A model generated the notes under the pieces. That model was not told the DNA's origin. It ran no database searches and saw only the letters and a list, made by a program, of their open reading frames with translations. A program made the translations under genes and the position numbers. Shown here one piece after another: positions 43,681 through 56,274 of a DNA stretch of 64,000 nucleotides (positions are counted from its first letter, which is position 1; each line of letters begins with the position of its first letter). Source of the stretch: Hormiphora californensis (taxonomy: Eukaryota; Ctenophora; Tentaculata; Cydippida; Pleurobrachiidae); the NCBI GenBank assembly GCA_020137815.1, contig CM035352.1, positions 1,962,529-2,026,528 of the forward strand, read 5' to 3'.

Positions 43681-44100
43681 GTGTCATATATATAAACTGT
43701 GATCATACTATGAACTATCAATTGGAAAGTTTTTGCTATCCCTGGCCTTTTGCTTGTCAATTGTCATCATGATAAAAATAGGGCATGAAGGAAAGCCTTT
43801 CTGTTAAAAAGTATTACGAAATGCATATATATGTACTGTAATTATCACTTCTTTCATTTAGTATGAAATCGATTTGGAACAATTGTGGTAAAACTGTGCT
43901 TGAGAAGTCAGTCAACAAGAGATGCTGAGGTAAATTAACTTGAATAAAATTGCCATTTTCCCTCCTGTGATATCCTCTGACCTCTCCCACGTTTTTGTGC
44001 ACACACTACGTTCAGTTTGGGATGGATGATGGAAACTTATTCTCTCCCTCCCCCTTCCCAATGTGGGGAGCCGGTGATTAGCTAAATCGAGCGTGCTCAA

Positions 44101-44692
<592 letters not shown>

Positions 44693-44779
44693 TTTAGTGT
44701 TTACTCATCATTTCCCGGTGCTTCAAGCCCCCTACTGACATTTTTTGTATTTTATTCAAATCTAGTTGTTTACTTTCAG

Positions 44780-46750
44780 AGCTTCCAGTGAGATATACAC
44801 TCTCAAAAAGTGTGGCAAGTGTACTGGATGCATACAACAAACCGACTGTGGAATTTGTTCTAACTGCAAGGTATAACTTCCGAGCTATAAAACTCTAAAC
44901 CAATAACACATCTGCACCGAATTGTTTAACTATTTTAGCTACGAACATGGGCATCAAGACTTTCCTGACGTAATATAAATACTCTCCCAGGACAAACCTA
45001 GGTTTGGAGGCCCCCATGTTATTCGAAAGAAGTGCAGAGAGAAGCAGTGCATCTATAACGGCACCCTGCGGCATCAGCAAGACGTATGTTCAAATTTATG
45101 TATTGCATATAATATTTAGATTAATTTCCCTATCTCTCATATATATCATCTCTTTCCCAATTTTATCATCCAAACGCCCCCATGCAGGTCTTGGTTTCCG
45201 ATGCTACCGACAGTACCTTGTCCACAAACAAAGTTTTAAATAAACGGTATGTAATCTTACTATACTCATTACTCTGGTAGAGAATCGGCTGATTAATTAT
45301 TAGTTGCATCGTTGAGCGAAGCATATATTGTATTATATATACAACAGGGTGTCCCATATATTCTCTGGGTCGGTTGGCGAGCTGTCACGTAAAAACGGTG
45401 ATAGTTGATAGTGAAAACAAACTACGGGAGTGTGCTGGATTAATTCCTTCCTAACTGATTGCTTTCAAAAGTTCATTTTTCATGAATGAACGTTGTTGCC
45501 GTTCATTCATGAATTCTGAAATATTGTTTATCTTGAGAAAGTAACTTTTCTTTGGCTCGCAATTATCTTTCCAATGAGCACCATAAAAGTCAAATTGAAG
45601 CACCAGGTCACATGACAGTTGAAAATATGAACATGCATGATTTTGGCTCTTTCTGCGACTCAATTTGAATTGAACTAATCATCCTTTTTAAGGTGATATG
45701 AGATCTTTTAACATTGCTGCACGATACCAATCGCAGAAACCCAAATCACATGCTTGAAGTTGAGAAAATCTCTTAATTATTGGTCAACGAAGGTGTCAGA
45801 TATTTTAGTTCTTACAGTTATCTAGCAGGATGGTGTATTGGGGTACCTGAGGGATATGGTAGCTGAGGGGTGGGATAGCTGATAGATGAAGTAGATAAGG
45901 GGTAGTGTATCTGAGAGACGAAGTAGATGAGGGGTAGGGTAGCTGAGAGATGGAGTCGATGAGGGGCAGGGTAGCAAAGAGATGGAGTAGATGAGGGGTA
46001 AGGTAGCTGAGAGATGGAGTAAATGGGAGGTAGGGACTAGGGTAGCTGGGAGATGGATTAGATGAGAGGTAGGGTAGCTGGGAGATGGATGGGGAAAGCA
46101 TTATATTGTGTCATTTATAATAACAGTCTACTCTTGTAATATCCGGTACAGTAAAACGTGTTAATATATACTATATAGAATATCTCATACATGTAAGTTG
46201 TTTAAACCTACATAATTTTTTCAGACTATCTGATGGATCTGTAAAACATTGTGGATTCTGTGACGGATGCCGATCGAGCGACTGTGGACAATGTATAAAC
46301 TGCAAGGTATAAAAATAACTTCCAAAGTCTAAAACTAATATATTATTATATATGATTTGATATGATATGTTTGCTCTTTCTTCTCTCCAATTTATCCCAT
46401 ACTTTCTACTGACTTGAAATATATGTTATCTTTTAGGATAAACCTAAGTTCGGAGGTCCTAATGTCCGGAAAAAGAAATGCAGGAAAACACGTCTTGCAC
46501 CCAACCCCAGCTTTATTCCTCCTCTCTCTCTCTCTCTCTCTCTCCTCTCTCCTCTCCTCTCTCTCTCTCTCTATCTTTAAATCTCTCTTCGTCTCATCTC
46601 ATCTCTCTCCCTCTCTCTTCGCTCTCTCACCTCTCCTCCTCCTCTCTCTCCTCTCACTTCCCTCTCATCCCCCTCTAACTCTGGGAGTTTCTCTCATCTT
46701 AGGTCTCGTCTCTCTATCTCTCTCTTCTCTTGTCTCTCTCTCTCTCTCTA

Positions 46751-46808
<58 letters not shown>

Positions 46809-46932
46809 TCTCTCTCTCTCTCTCTCTCTCAGTCTTCGTCAATATTTCCAGATCTCCGAGTCAGTGCCCCCGTCACCAGAACACCAAAATGCAGGAGACC
46901 TTCACATACATGGTGCACAGCAAAAATCAGAG
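44780..46932 (+). CDS. Exons encoding two CXXC-type zinc fingers (partial gene)
   Basis: Exons with GT-AG borders: 44780-44870 (KKCGKCTGCIQQTDCGICSN, then CK), 44991-45083 (DKPRFGGPHVIRKKCREKQC), 45188-45246 (VLVSDATDSTLSTNKVL), 46225-46305 (KHCGFCDGCRSSDCGQCINC, then K), 46437-46491 (DKPKFGGPNVRKKKCRK) and a tentative exon 46865-46932. The two fingers have the CGxCxxC, DCGxCxxC and KFGG signatures of CXXC domains (DNMT1, KMT2, CFP1, TET partners), which bind unmethylated CpG. The same intron position splits both fingers after the CK/DKP junction, so the pair arose by exon duplication. The 5' start and any join to the large gene at 49095 are not established. Confidence 0.75.
45812..46160 (+). 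repeat. Partial copy of the arm B fold-back element (half minisatellite)
   Basis: TTATCTAGCAGGATGGTGTA then GGGGTACCTGAGGGATATGG and GTAGCTGAGAGATGGAGTAG units match 35936-36480, and the right end (ATAATAACAGTCTACTCTTG, ATATCCGGTACA) matches 36505-36540. It sits in the intron between the two CXXC finger exon pairs. Confidence 0.85.
46515..46835 (+). repeat. CT-rich low-complexity tract
   Basis: CT runs with short C-rich interruptions, in the intron after the second CXXC finger. Confidence 0.95.
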
Positions 46933-47188
46933 GTACGATTCGAATATGATTCTCGATTATTATGCATGTGGGTAGAACTTCCTCACTAATTGAGGGCGCT
47001 CTATAGTATTATGTGTGTTATCCCTTATTAATTTTGTGATTATTGTTGTCAACAGGCACCCACCGATTCGGGGTTTTCTCCATCAAACTGAATCGAAAAT
47101 AATTTTCATTTTACTGCACTTACTTGATTTGTTTGGTTATTGAATCCATGGCTCCCATCCACCCGAAGCCACCTGGTAAAGTTATTTA
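46933..47188. other. Non-coding stretch after CXXC exons
   Basis: AT-rich sequence between the last CXXC-region exon candidate and the TTA-flanked MITE. No gene or repeat is recognised. Confidence 0.4.
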
Positions 47189-47450
47189 GCGGCGATTCAA
47201 AAAGGACGTCCATGATTTTTGGTCAATTTTTACCCCCCCCCCCCCCTCCGTCCCCCCTGTCCAGTCCTTTCCGAATCTGCCAGACGCTCTCCCTCCCCCC
47301 TGTCCGACTTTCGTCCACCTTTATCTAGTAAAATCAGTAAAAATTTTCTTCAAAACCTGGGACAGTCCGAATTGCGCCAACCCCCTTGTCCAGAGATGTC
47401 CGAAATAGGCTACCTCCCCCTACCCCTGGACGTCCTTTTCGAATCGCCCC
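47189..47450. mobile_element. 262-bp MITE with TTA target duplication (PIF/Harbinger-like)
   Basis: Left end GCGGCGATTCAAAAAGGACG and right end complement GGGGCGATTCGAAAAGGACG are inverted repeats, flanked by TTA (47186-47188 and 47451-47453). A 3-bp TTA duplication is typical for PIF/Harbinger. The interior is C-rich. Confidence 0.8.
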
Positions 47451-47734
47451 TTAGTAATTAGTATACACGGCTTATTTTATTTATCAAGTACGGCTCATTT
47501 TGGATTGTTAGATTGTGTCATACATTCAGTTTTGACGATCAAGTTATGATCAGTTTTTGTTTTAAAATACAATAATAGATCATAAATATGTCCACATTAT
47601 TCCGATTGAGTTTCTGAGGAGAGAAAGCAAAGGAGAAGAAGAAGACAAAAGACAGAAGAGAGAATATAAAGAGATGAAAATAAAAGTAAAGTTCCCCCCG
47701 GGCCCCAGATCAAAGGATCCCCATGTGGGATTCT

Positions 47735-48281
47735 GAGACCGAGAGAGAGAGAGAGAGAGACTCAGGAGAGAGGAGAAGAGAGAATAAGAGAGACAGAGAA
47801 TGAAGAGGCACCAGAGAGAATGCAGACGAAGATGAAGAGGGAGTGATTGGACAAGTCCAACGATATGTGGGAGTGGTGAGAGAGGGAAGAGAGAGAGAGA
47901 GAGGAGAACAGACCAAACAGGGGAGAGACAGAGGAGGAATAAAAGAGAGACAGGAGACAGGATGCAAAACGAGGCAGATGCACGACAAGAATGGAGAAAT
48001 AGAGAAAGAAGAGAGTAGACAAACATTAACCTTCAGAGAGAGAGAGAAGAGAGAGAGAGGAGAAGGGCCTCAGAAGTCAAATACAAACAGGATCCGGGCT
48101 CGGGGTTTAACCCTGCTCAGAGGGATTACGGCCCCATGCGGAAGTTGGTACGTTGTAGTGCGACCGCGAGAGAGAGAGAGAGAAGAGGAGAGAGGAGAGG
48201 AGAGAGAGAGGGGAGAGAGTATGAGAGAGAGAGAGAGATGAGAGAGAGAGACGAGAGGAGAGAGATGTGAGAGAGAGAGAG

Positions 48282-48359
<78 letters not shown>

Positions 48360-48371
48360 AGAGGACGAGAG

Positions 48372-48407
<36 letters not shown>

Positions 48408-48440
48408 GAGAGATAGAGAGAAAGGGAGAGATAGAGAGAC
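47735..48440 (+). repeat. GA-rich low-complexity tract
   Basis: GAGAGA runs from about 47735, with a more complex middle (47900-48170), then dense GA/GGA from 48165 to 48440. No gene is supported. Confidence 0.9.
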
Positions 48441-48451
48441 GGATTGACATA

Positions 48452-48522
48452 CAGTCAGACCCCGATTTATCGTGATGCTCGGGAGAAAGGGTTTTGCCCG
48501 GTAAATTGGGGTCCGACTGCAG
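48452..48522. mobile_element. 71-bp pogo/Tigger-like MITE
   Basis: CAGTCAGACCCCGATTTA at the left faces TAAATTGGGGTCCGACTG at the right (CAGTCGGACCCC when complemented). TA occurs at 48450-48451 and 48523-48524. The CAGT..ACCCC terminus resembles pogo-type repeats. Right-end alignment has 2 extra bases, so boundaries are approximate. Confidence 0.5.
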
Positions 48523-49094
48523 TACAGGCTGGCAGTGAAAATATACACTGATAGCGGTGGAAATCATTTAGTTATTGCTGTTGCAGAGTTTTGTTATACT
48601 TAGCTTAGTGAGAGATTGAGATAGAGAGGGCGTCGTTCTTATTATCGTGACCTAATATTCCGGCTTATTAATTATAGCTTTACTATCCAGCCAACTAGAT
48701 ATTGATTTAGTAATACTGCTTATAAGGGACGATGCCCTAATCGCAATCCGAGAGATGTCTTTTTCTTTGTTTCATTGTAAAAAATTCCTCTACTTCATTT
48801 TCCAATCTCTAGTGAAGTGTAATTTTTTCCCTTTCTCTCTCCCTCTCTATATGTAAATAAAAAGTTCTCTCTTCCTTTCTTCCCCTTCAGCCCCTTATTC
48901 ACAACTTTTATTAGAGGCTCTAGAGGTAGATCTGTTTCCCCCACTCGGGACTGACTATTTGCTTGCTGTTCAACGAAAATAGACATCCGGTTGAATGTCC
49001 TCAAGATTCATCCGGGTGTACAAAGTCTAAAATGTCGGTATCTATGCATATATATTTGCTTTTAAATCAATTATAAGGACAAAGAAATGTCTGA
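48523..49094. other. Gene-free stretch upstream of the nuclease-like gene
   Basis: About 570 bp, AT-rich with a short CT patch (48830-48850). It could hold upstream exons or the promoter of the gene starting near 49095, but none is identifiable. Confidence 0.4.
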
Positions 49095-52000
49095 ATGATA
49101 CCCACTGTGTATCCATCGCCTTTTTTATTGCACCGTGCCCCGCCTCATCGACAGTGTTGTCAAGGAGAAGAAATGCAAATAACAAAATCCCGGAAGTTCT
49201 ACCCACCTGTTGGTTGCTATTTGCTAATAAATGATTCTATACACTATTTAGTCCTTATTGTCTATTCCCGTTGGCAGGAACAGAAAAGAAAACGCATTCG
49301 ACCGTTAGCTGCTGGTTCCAGTACCCCTCAACCTCATTTCTCGGCTGCAAATGAAGCCATTATAGATCTCCAATCACTTCAACAGTGGATGAATCGTCAG
49401 AAAACGGCAGTCATTTCTTTCAAAGATATTCAGAAAGTTTGGATGTCAAAGACCATTACTGTTAGTGATGCTCTCCTACAAGACCATGAGGGCCAATTTG
49501 TCATCTCTTATTGTCCTAGAAACCGGAAAAGTATAACATATGTATGCCTCATGTCTCGGCTGCATGAAGCCTTTTCTCGCAGATTTGACGATATCGTGAC
49601 ACGCCTTCGTCACGATATGTCGCAATTTGAAGCCGGTTCTAGTGGTTCGTTTAATGATTTCTCCTTACCACCTCGCTCCTTGGTTGAGTTTCTTCAAAAG
49701 CTCATCTACAACAATACTGATGTGTCAAGCAAGATTACGGAGAACATCGCATCCTTAATACAGTACCATTTTGTAGATCGGATAAGGAACGCAGAGAGTT
49801 CCAGAAGACACTGCCGAGAAAAAGAGTCCAAACCATTACTGCTCAACTCTCTAAAGCTCTACGTTGCGACTCAAAGCAAATCAGTCATGGAAATGATGTC
49901 AAAAGAGGGTCTCTGCTTGCCTTTTAAGCGTGTCCGCGAAGAAGTAATGTCTATAGCACAAGGAGTAGAGGATAAGCTTAAAGATATCGGCAATCTTATG
50001 CCATCAGCATTCCAGGAAGGGAAACGTCTTGTAGATTACATGCATCAATTTGGAAAGGATAACCTTGATGAAAATCGGCAGGACACCTTTGCAAAAGGGC
50101 ATTTCCATGGCATGGTGCTGGCACTGATCGTTTCCACGTTTTCAACAGATGACCAAGGCGATAAAGAGGACTCTTTTGAAGTTCCCTATTCTCAAACTAA
50201 ACGTTTTCAAAAGAAATTCACCTTCCCTACACCAACACCACACTATGTTAAGAAGAATTACCTAGTCCCTGTGTCAACTGTGTCAACTGATGACTCTGAA
50301 ATGTTCGAAAACGCAGCAAAGGACGCTATACAGAATGAAGAAGAGTGGCTTAAAAACCCTTGCATTGGTTGGGCGGAGTATCATTCTTCCGCTGAAAGAG
50401 ATTCTGATCCGGCCACCTCAAACATCTTTGCATTTCCACTCCTGGACAACTCAGTAGATGAGGCGGGGCACGGGGCCATAAAAATGGCAATGGAAATCCT
50501 GAGGAAAGCGCTCTCAAAGATTAGCTCAGACCAAAAGGTTGTTGTTGACCATTGCGACCAACCTATCTACGCCAAGACCATGGAGCTGATATGGACGTTG
50601 CCAGTGAAGGATTATTTACCAATAGTCGGCGGCCTCCACACTGAAAAGTGTACACTGACAGCGGAATCGGAACTACTCAAAGGCTCTGGGCTATTCGAAG
50701 TCATGAACCAGGTTAAAATGAGTCTTTCGGGAGCAGGGAATGTCCTTAGTAATGTGACACGAATAACATCGGCATCGTATCTGTTAAAAGTGATCCTTGT
50801 AATCTTAACAAAGATGAAACTGGATTCGGGTAACAAAGCCCATCCTTACTGGGATTTAGTTCTCGACCTTGGGAAAGTCTACCTCGCCTTCATGGCATCT
50901 ATCCGAACAGGTTGTTTTGAGTCATACGTTGGTTCGTTGAGGAAAGTCCTACCATTTTTGTTTATATTAAACAGAACACACTATAGCCGATGGTTATCAG
51001 TTCATATTGAACATTTATCTCGGTTGAGTTCAGAGTTCCCTGAAGTTCACTCTTGGTTTGTACGTGGGGGTTTTGTGTTCAACAAGTCAGGGAGAGAAGC
51101 GTCGAGCATGTCAGGTGATCAGGCCTATGAACAGCTTAACAGAGAACTTAAGTCATGGGCTGGCGCCCTTGGGACGCCTGGCAGCCGGATTTGGCAGCTT
51201 TCTGGACCGATTCTTCAAAGATTGCTACTTGATGACCCCAAAAGTACAGTTGCCCGTCCACATCATTCTTCTACAAAAGCTCATTACGAAAGGTTTATTG
51301 GTGATGTCCGGGTACTAGAGGAGGGAATCGGGAGAAACTTGTTTTCGTCTGAATCAATTTGCAGAGTAAATGATAATTATAACTTGGACGAAGATGGAAC
51401 GATAGCAGCAAGACTCCGTGATATTGTTGGTGTTGGTCAGAAGCTCTATGATGTGTTTGTGTTCGACCGATTAACCACAGGAAGGGTACCGCTGTCAGCC
51501 ACAATTTCTCATCAACCACCGATACTGCCAACATCTGAAGTTGTACAAACTCCCGCACAGATAAAAAAGGCACAAAATGACAAGGCTAAATATATCATCA
51601 AGCTGAAGGAGGCGTGCCAGGACAAACCGAAACAGGCCAGGAATGTTTTGGAGTTGAACCTCAAGGGAATTCCGGTTTGTTTTCAAGAGAAGGTGGAGGA
51701 TGATGTAAACCTGGGAACAAAGTCGTGTCTACTCACAAAACTGAAGGAGAAAGGGGCAGTAGAACGAGGAATTGTCAGACCAGAATGCCTCATGGCTGAC
51801 ATGTCATTTATAGCCAACTCTGTCATACCTCGGTTTGGTGGAGGTACTGAGGCCACATACAATACCTTCTTCCAGGCTTGCTATGACGCGGTAATCAAGT
51901 GTGCGAATGGATATACGCCTTATGTGAAGCACATCCACATCGTGATGGACCGGTATGATGAAGTCAATCAGCTGAAGCAGCCCACGGTGAATAAACGGGA

Positions 52001-52560
52001 GATGCTGGCAATCCGTAGTCGGGTTTTAACAAGTTTCAACTCGCATGACACAATTGAGCCGGACTTTGCCCAGTTGTTCAAGAAGAGGGAAAACAAACAC
52101 CTCATTTACACTGGTATGGTTTCCTTTCTGAAGATAATAATTAGTCAGCCGTGCAAGTACAATATTGTGATTACTGATGGGACAAATATATTCTCCAATC
52201 ACCAAAGCCCACTGGTTAATGAGCTATCCTCCACCACTTGCGACCATTTTGAATCTGACACCCGATTGTTCGCACATGCTGCTGCAGCTCTAAGAACTAA
52301 AACTCATTCAAGAATCTCCATCCGATGCAACGACACCGATCTAGCAGTTCTTGCTCCTTATTTCGACTGGAAGTATAGGGAACAGGGAAGGATCTACATC
52401 CATCTGGGAACAGCAGGCCAAGAAACCTTTCTATCAGCTAGAAAACTGAACAACTATCTTGGACGTGATGGAGCGGCAGCATTGCTATTTTTACACTCGG
52501 TAAATCAAATCTGATCACAGACAGAGAGAGAGAGACACAGAGAGAGAGAGAGAGATAGAC

Positions 52561-52591
<31 letters not shown>

Positions 52592-53262
52592 CAGAGACAG
52601 AGACATGTGCAAAACGAGGCATGCAGACAAGAAGAGTAAAGACAGACCAGAGATCAAACTTGGCTATGAACAATTTCTCACAAACCATTAACCCTTTCTA
52701 GGTGTCAGGCAATGACTACTCCCCGGCCTTCTTCCAAAAAGCGAAAACTACATGGTGGAAAGCAATGCGTGGTGACCCGTTGGTGGAGCAATCCTTTGCA
52801 TCTGTTGTCCGGTCGCCTTCTGAGCTCAGTAAAGAATGGCGCTTTTTCCAGACCATTGTTCTCAGGATATATGGGATGGAAACATGCAAAGATCTGACTG
52901 AGGCCCGGATGAGAGTGCTAAACAGCGTGGTGAAAACGGACCTCAGAGTAATGCCACCTAACAGCGATGCCTTGTTCCAACACTTCAAAAGGGCAACATA
53001 TATTGCTGGGCATCTGTGGGCCAAGGCTGACAATTTGGTTTTAGACTTGCCGTCTAACCTAACTTTTGGCTGGCACGAAGAAGGCTTCCGTTGGGCAACC
53101 AAACATCAGTCCCAACACTGGCAAGAAATACTGTTCAAAACTTGCACCAAGACATGCGGCAAAAAGGATTGTACATCTTGCAAGTGTGAAGAATGCTGGA
53201 GACAATGTGGTTGTTCTACAAACACTTGTATTAACCGGGAAACTTTTCCCGGTAAATACTAA
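49095..53262 (+). CDS. Large transposon-like protein: FEN1/XPG-like nuclease signature plus C-terminal CXC domain
   Basis: A 1135-codon frame (49095-52499) is spliced by a GT-AG intron (52500-52701) to a 187-codon exon (52702-53262); the join LFLHS-VSGNDYSPAF restores the phase. A second possible acceptor at 49277 suggests the first ~60 codons may be intronic. Visible in order: an N-terminal helical region; HIVMDRYDE (Asp near residue 952); NIVITDGTNIFSNHQSP; FESDTRLFAHAA (Glu 1053, Asp 1055); IRCNDTDLAVLAPYF (Asp 1080, 1082); GNDYSPAFF across the intron; then CTKTCGKKDCTSCKC and CWRQCGCSTNTC, a tesmin/TSO1-like CXC cysteine cluster. The spaced acidic residues D, E-x-D, D-x-D and GxDY parallel the FEN1/XPG nuclease active site. 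Such proteins occur as dispersed multicopy genes in corals, sponges and other invertebrates, so I infer a mobile-element origin. No terminal repeats were found. Function untested. Confidence 0.75.
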
Positions 53263-55143
53263 ACAGATAACAGTTTGATTGAGTAGAGTATACTGTATGG
53301 AATCATCAGAGTACTACCATAGTGCTTCCCGAGTGTTGTCTGAGTATTACCGTATAGTACGATAGTGTGAGCAAATTGGAACGAAAGTTTGACCAAAATA
53401 ACTTATAACTTATTATCTAACTTATTTTTACAATTAATTTGTAAGTAGCTTATCTCACTAGCCACTGCTCTTTTTATTTTTGTTTCATATCACCAAATTA
53501 ATTTATTAACAGCTTTGTAAGTAACTTCCCTAACTGGTCTATGCTCTCATACTTGTTATTTTCTCAGCACCATGAACTAACTAACTTACTAACATATTTT
53601 TAGAATTAATCTTATCTTTCGTAGGCCCAAATCAAATACATACTTATAGTTGTATATCAAACCTTATCCAGAGTGTGACCGAAGTGTTACCATAGTGGGT
53701 AGAATTGATGATAAATTATGTTTCTATCATTGATACTATCTTTCTATTGTCTTCTTATTTTTATCGTTCATTTTATATGTTCATAACATCACGTTAAATA
53801 ACTTATTATCTAACTTATTTTTACAATTAATTTGTAATTAGCTTATCTCACTAGCCACTGCTCTTTTTATTTTTTTTCATATCACCAAATTAATTTATTA
53901 ACAGCTTTGTAAGTAACTTCCCTAACTGGTCTATGCTCTCATACTTGTTATTTTCTCAGCACCATGAACTAACTAACTTACTAACATATTTTTAGAATTA
54001 ATCTTATCTTTCGTAGGCCCAAATCAAATACATACTTATAGTTGTATATCAAACCTTATCCAGAGTGTGACCGAAGTGTTACCATAGTGGGTAGAATTGA
54101 TGATAAATTATGTTTCTATCATTGATACTATCTTTCTATTGTCTCCTTATTTTTATCGTTCATTTTATATAATGTTCATAACATCACGTTAAATAACTTA
54201 TTATCTAACTTATTTTCACGTAATTTGTAATTAATTTTTCTGACTGGCGGCCAGTGGTGTGGACTGTGGTCTCTTTTATCTTTCCGCACCATATAAATAG
54301 CAGCTCTGTTTTACAAATAAGTATAACATGCATAACCATTGAAATCTTTTGCAGGCCACTGATCATTAATAATTGTATGTATGTGACAAATAATACTTTT
54401 TACAGTCGTTTACTTAGCTACTCACCTACTATTTAAAATCACTTAATAATTTTATCAATGTTCAGTTACAATGGCCTATAATTATAATTAGTACATATAG
54501 ACTCATTTCAATCATTCGCCAGTGTGTGAGCGAGAGAGATATTTTTGGCGAGTAAACCTAAGGAAGTTGGATGTAATCTTAAGTTTTAATTAAGTTATTA
54601 TTAAAAAGTTTTCTGTACCTGGACATATAATGACATAAGAACTTGTTTTCATAATTAATCCGTATCCGTCTGGTGAATATCCTTCATTCCCTCCCTATTA
54701 TTGTCCCTAAATCCCAACCGCATTGCGATAAATCTGACTAATTTATACCATTATATAACTAGCTCTATACGATAGATGTAGATGACGATGTGCTGTTAAA
54801 ATTCCCATCATTCTTTGGTGAGTTTTTAGGTTCATTTCTTCGATGGGTTACTAATATTTTTTTGCATTTTTCTGCCCTTCCATTATACATAAATTGGGTA
54901 GAAATTCGGTCTAGCTTGGTAATCTGGTGACTTTCCCGAAATTTGGTTCGATTCGATTCGGTTAAGTGGGTTAAATGAATGTACATGACGTGTTAGATTG
55001 CGGTAGAAATCACTCACATCAGCCACACTCATAGAACCAAGTTGGTACGACAAGTAATTGATTCAACCGACCATAGTAGAGAAAACCCCGGTTTGGTTCC
55101 TGCCCGTTTTGTACATGAAATATATTTAAATCCTCCTCCTCAG
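53263..55143. repeat. AT-rich region with ~394-bp tandem duplication
   Basis: AACTTATTATCTAACTTATT recurs at 53407, 53800 and 54195. The two first units are nearly identical through to CATTTTATATGTTCATAACA, and the third is partial. From 54240 to 55143 the sequence is AT-rich with no gene recognised. Confidence 0.85.
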
Positions 55144-56274
55144 GCGAATCAACGGTTAAACACTGCACCTCAGATAATGTCGAATGGAACCTGAATGAGA
55201 GATGGATACCCCTACAATTCGAAACATTAGGAGATTTGGACAATGATCTATTCAAACAGGTTTTTTGCTGCCCTCTTTTTACAGCATTTGCACCCTATTC
55301 TCATACATCTGACAGATGTTCCATTCAGGTTTCATAATCTGACTCGTGTTTAGAATTTAACACTCATTCATGTTAGATACCTATACATCATAATCGACTG
55401 ACTTCTTAGCTGTTTACAAGGCAACTGTAATGGGACTACAATTTAAAATGCAATGTGTGTGCTCATAAGCAATACTGAACGGAATACGTCTACTTGCCAT
55501 TACCCACCCCAGTAGTTTTGATAAATTGATCGACTTTATAACTGCTGTTCATAGGACAGGGACACCATTCTCTACATAACCATGATGGGACTCCTATAAT
55601 TATGTTTAATTGACTACAAGTACGACAATCTCCAACCCTCTAAAACTCTCACATGTGAGTTTATAACCCTCTAACACTGCCCCCCCCCCCTTACCAACCC
55701 TCTAACACCCCTTCCTGATTCCTCTCAGGAACGAGATCTTGAAGAGGAACAGCCCGGCCCAGCACTCAGCAGTCAAGAGACCCCCCCCCCCCCCCCCCCT
55801 GGAAGCTATGACCCAGACTGACAAGAGATCACATCTCGACCTGAAACTGATGATGTGGAGGATTACTGTGATAAGGTTTGTGTCCAGCTCTTAACCCCAG
55901 TTAGGTTGATTTTCTCAATCCCCTAACTGCTTATTTACACTCTCGTGTACTCGTATAGCCCATGTTACATCTTATCACTCAACTCCTGCTACCCAAACCG
56001 CAGTTTCTATGTTTTATCCCACCCCAACACCCCTAACTCACCCCCTAATCAACCAGGCCCTAACACACCATCTCCTCCTCTCCAGGACCACTCAGAGTTG
56101 GAATCCGAGTTGAATGTAACAAACTGCACCACATGTACTTTAAATGACGGCGGCTGTGGGTGCTGTTGTGATGTGTGCTGCATACACTGCATACATCATC
56201 TACTGACTGCAGTACTGATCCAGCTCCATTTTGGCTGTTTACATGGAATGGGAATAGAATTGGAAATACAGTGA
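55144..56274 (+). CDS. Three exon-like segments of an unknown acidic/Cys-rich protein (partial)
   Basis: Segments with acceptor/donor borders in one phase: 55144-55259 (STVKHCTSDNVEWNLNERWI, then LQFETLGDLDNDLF), 55729-55875 (ERDLEEEQPGPALSSQETPP, a C homopolymer, then ETDDVEDYCDK) and 56086-56274 (DHSELESELNVTNCTTCTLN, then GGCGCCCDVCCIHCIHHL). The middle segment has an in-frame TGA after SYDPD, and the long C run makes its length unreliable. No family recognised. It may be the 3' end of the upstream CXXC or CXC gene, or an independent gene. Confidence 0.35.
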
